Shown: positions 61,662-64,000 of the stretch, in pieces
How the letters are laid out: each line of letters begins with the position of its first letter
Numbering within the stretch: the first letter of the stretch is position 1
Origin: Liolophura sinensis
Lineage: Eukaryota; Mollusca; Polyplacophora; Chitonida; Chitonidae
Assembly (NCBI RefSeq): GCF_032854445.1
Contig: NC_088298.1
Location: 3,408,160-3,472,159 of the forward strand
Length of the DNA stretch: 64,000 bases
Direction of reading: 5' to 3'
Position numbers and translations under genes: made by a program
The notes under the pieces: generated by a model
The model's database searches: none
What the model saw: only the letters and a program-made list of their open reading frames with translations
Told to the model about the DNA's origin: nothing

Positions 61662-64000
61662 CTGAAAGCACAAGGTTAAAATATCCTTAACACCAAATTT
61701 GAGTCAGTGTAAGCACTTGAAAATTCACGAACCAGTTTCGGCAAAAGAGAAAAAAAGAAACTTCTAAAGCGTCAACATGTGTAATAATGATCAAATAAGA
61801 GCTCAAATCACACATATAAATGAGTGATATCAACCTTTCAATGTATTGAGAGGTCCACACAAACTAACAAGTTAGCACAAAATACGTTCACTACCCATAA
61901 AAACATCACCTCGATTGCTATTGGTCGAAATTATGATGTCCCAAGTTGTTTTGAGATTTTAAATGTTTTTTATGTATTCTAATATATTCTAAAGACTTTT
62001 TCTTAGAACAAAAAATAGCCTATAACTTTAAACTATGAGAACTAGAAATCTGACACCTGTACCAAACTGTAGCCCATGAAATGCTCTTTCTGGTACGTGA
62101 AGTGGATAATGAAGTCTACTGCCTTAAACTTTCAGTTTGATCGAACACATAAGCTCTTTTGACTGGCTGGTTTCTAATGCACTGTCCATGATTTCTAACA
62201 GAGGTTGGACGTGTGCTTATATATACCTCTTTGACAGCACATGAAGATAATAACTACAATTATACAGTTCCAAACTGCTAAGAAAATGATTTCTGTTTTT
62301 ATCTTAAGCCAGACAAAAATAGCCATGATCATAAAATAACTGCCTCACTTTCAACATGGATCCTATGAAACCATCATCAAAGGCGTTTACACCTGAGCAC
62401 TTTGCTAATTACAGGTACGTGTAAATTTAATCAACGCCTAGCTGAGCCGAGCAGTGCACAACTTCGCTAAGGGATCCACCTGTACAATGCATTATTTTGG
62501 TACTGCTTTGAAAGGCCGTCGCTTTAACACCACTGGTCAATTTATGGCTATCATTAATGACTTTATCACTCAGGTAAGATACATGGTTAATTCGTTTAGA
62601 ATCAGGTGTGGTCAATAATTTATTGATCACAAATGACCGGCAATGACCAAGGCATATATATATGTGTGAAATGATCTGGTGTACAACACAAATATAGGCA
62701 CCAGCTCTCTCTTCACAGCAATGTTGATTTTATATGTTTTACATTTAATAGGGAATAAAATATTTCACATACTTCTTCAGACATCTTAATTACCACCAAT
62801 GAACCAACACAAATGTACATGTACATATGATCAAACATGAATATGACTCATTATGGATATATGATCAAACATGAATATGACTCATTATGGAGATATGACC
62901 CAACATGGATATACAATGAAACATGAATATGACTCATCATGGATATATGACCCAACATGGATTTGACTTATCATGGACATACGATCAAACATGGATATAC
63001 CATCAAACTTGAATATGACTCAACACGGATATATGATCAAACACGAATATGACTCATCATGGATATACGATCAAACACGAATACGACTCATCATGGATAT
63101 GTGATCCAATATGTGTATGACTCATCATGGATATACCATCAAACATGAACATGACTCAACATGGATATATGATCAAACACGAATATGACTCATCATGGAT
63201 ATGTTATCCAATATGTATATGACTCGTCACAGATATACGATCCAACAAGAACATGTATTCCATCTTCATTTAAATGTCACTCCAATAGAAAATTTTCCTC
63301 ACATTTTTTGTCCTACTAGCTGCTGTTAGTTTTTTAGTATTTGTATGTGTGCTGTTGTTTTTTTAACAAATCTACACTAACTGCCATTTCACAATTACTC
63401 AGCTAGCCATTTAACTTTACTTCATTTTTTGAATTACATGTAAATTTAAACTTAGCACAGTTTGGAAAATAAATGGGCTACAAACTAATTGAATAATAAA
63501 ACAAACTGTTTGGTCATTTCACAGATCATTAACCCAAAATACACACAATAAAATTAAGAGGAACAAACAATATTCCAGCCTAATAATAAATCACTTCCTC
63601 ACTCGCAGCCGTGTTTTCACAAACATGCAACCCACTATTAATAGAAACAAGCCATTGTTTCGCTTGACACGATAAAATATTTGCTTTGAATTAAGCCGGT
63701 GCTTCAGGAGAGCAAATACGTTCGGGATTCAAATCAGCTGAAATGCCAGTTTTCCACTTGAATCCAAGTGAAGCTATCAAAGCCATCTATCAGCGATGGA
63801 TTAGCCGTTAGATCTCGCCCTCTCATCGTGGGCTGAATCACAAAGACCAAGCCAGCAAACATACATGTAAGCCTTGATCACACAAACCCAGATGCTGGAT
63901 GAAGAATACCTTCAAATTTCTGCCATTTTTCCCCCACTAAGCACCAACCAGGACTTGTTCACACATCTTATTTGATTCATAACACAAGTATTGGAACAGT
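61662..64000. other. Trio intron upstream of exon 1 of the window
   Basis: No exon recognised. Includes an imperfect ~34-bp repeat (62820-63250) and AT-rich unique sequence. The next upstream spectrin-repeat exon must lie beyond 64000 or escaped recognition. Confidence 0.7.
62820..63250. repeat. Imperfect ~34-bp tandem repeat
   Basis: About 12 diverged copies of catggatatatgatcaaaca followed by tgaatatgactcat. Confidence 0.88.

Overview
This window is eukaryotic. It is AT-rich and holds many spliced exons with canonical GT-AG boundaries on the minus strand, tRNA-derived SINEs with AAAT-type tails, MITE-like elements and many minisatellites. Protein similarity and the SINE style point to a lophotrochozoan, most likely a mollusc. 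That taxonomic call is inference; no species is claimed.

One gene dominates. Twenty-four minus-strand exons between 61661 and 17334 encode about 1,047 residues of the single invertebrate Trio/Kalirin (UNC-73-type) Rho guanine-nucleotide exchange factor. In transcript order they give a series of spectrin repeats (61661 to 30287), a short Gln/Pro-rich linker (exon 14), a DH (RhoGEF) domain (29241 to 24873), a PH domain (23728 to 18625) and a Ser/Thr-rich linker (17457 to 17334). The N-terminus (Sec14 and first spectrin repeats in relatives) lies beyond 64000. The C-terminal part after the first GEF module is not recognisable in 1-17333, so it lies left of the window, in exons I could not see, or is absent from this isoform. 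Two neighbouring exons (10 and 11) each need a one-base correction to stay in frame.

Layout from left to right: 1-17333 holds no convincing exon but many repeats (a 45-bp palindromic minisatellite at 8155-8965, several MITEs and SINEs). 17334-30961 carries the linker, PH, DH and last spectrin exons. 34641-44856 carries spectrin exons. 44857-53894 is a large intron holding 100-bp and 90-bp arrays. 53895-61661 carries the first four exons, with a large inverted-repeat element, a 24-bp array and a Penelope-like remnant between them. 61662-64000 is intron.

The most unusual feature is that several minisatellites or partial tandem duplications are built from the edges of this gene's own exons and carry copies of their splice sites. 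Exon 5 has 16 extra acceptors in a 100-bp array, exon 6 has 4 decayed acceptor copies, exon 11 has 6 extra donors in a 68-bp array, exon 15 has a 34-bp array of donor-like sites, exon 23 has a duplicated donor end, and exon 19 has a partial internal copy. Where I translated the result, using the extra sites would bring in a stop codon or shift the frame, so correct splicing must choose one site among near-identical neighbours.
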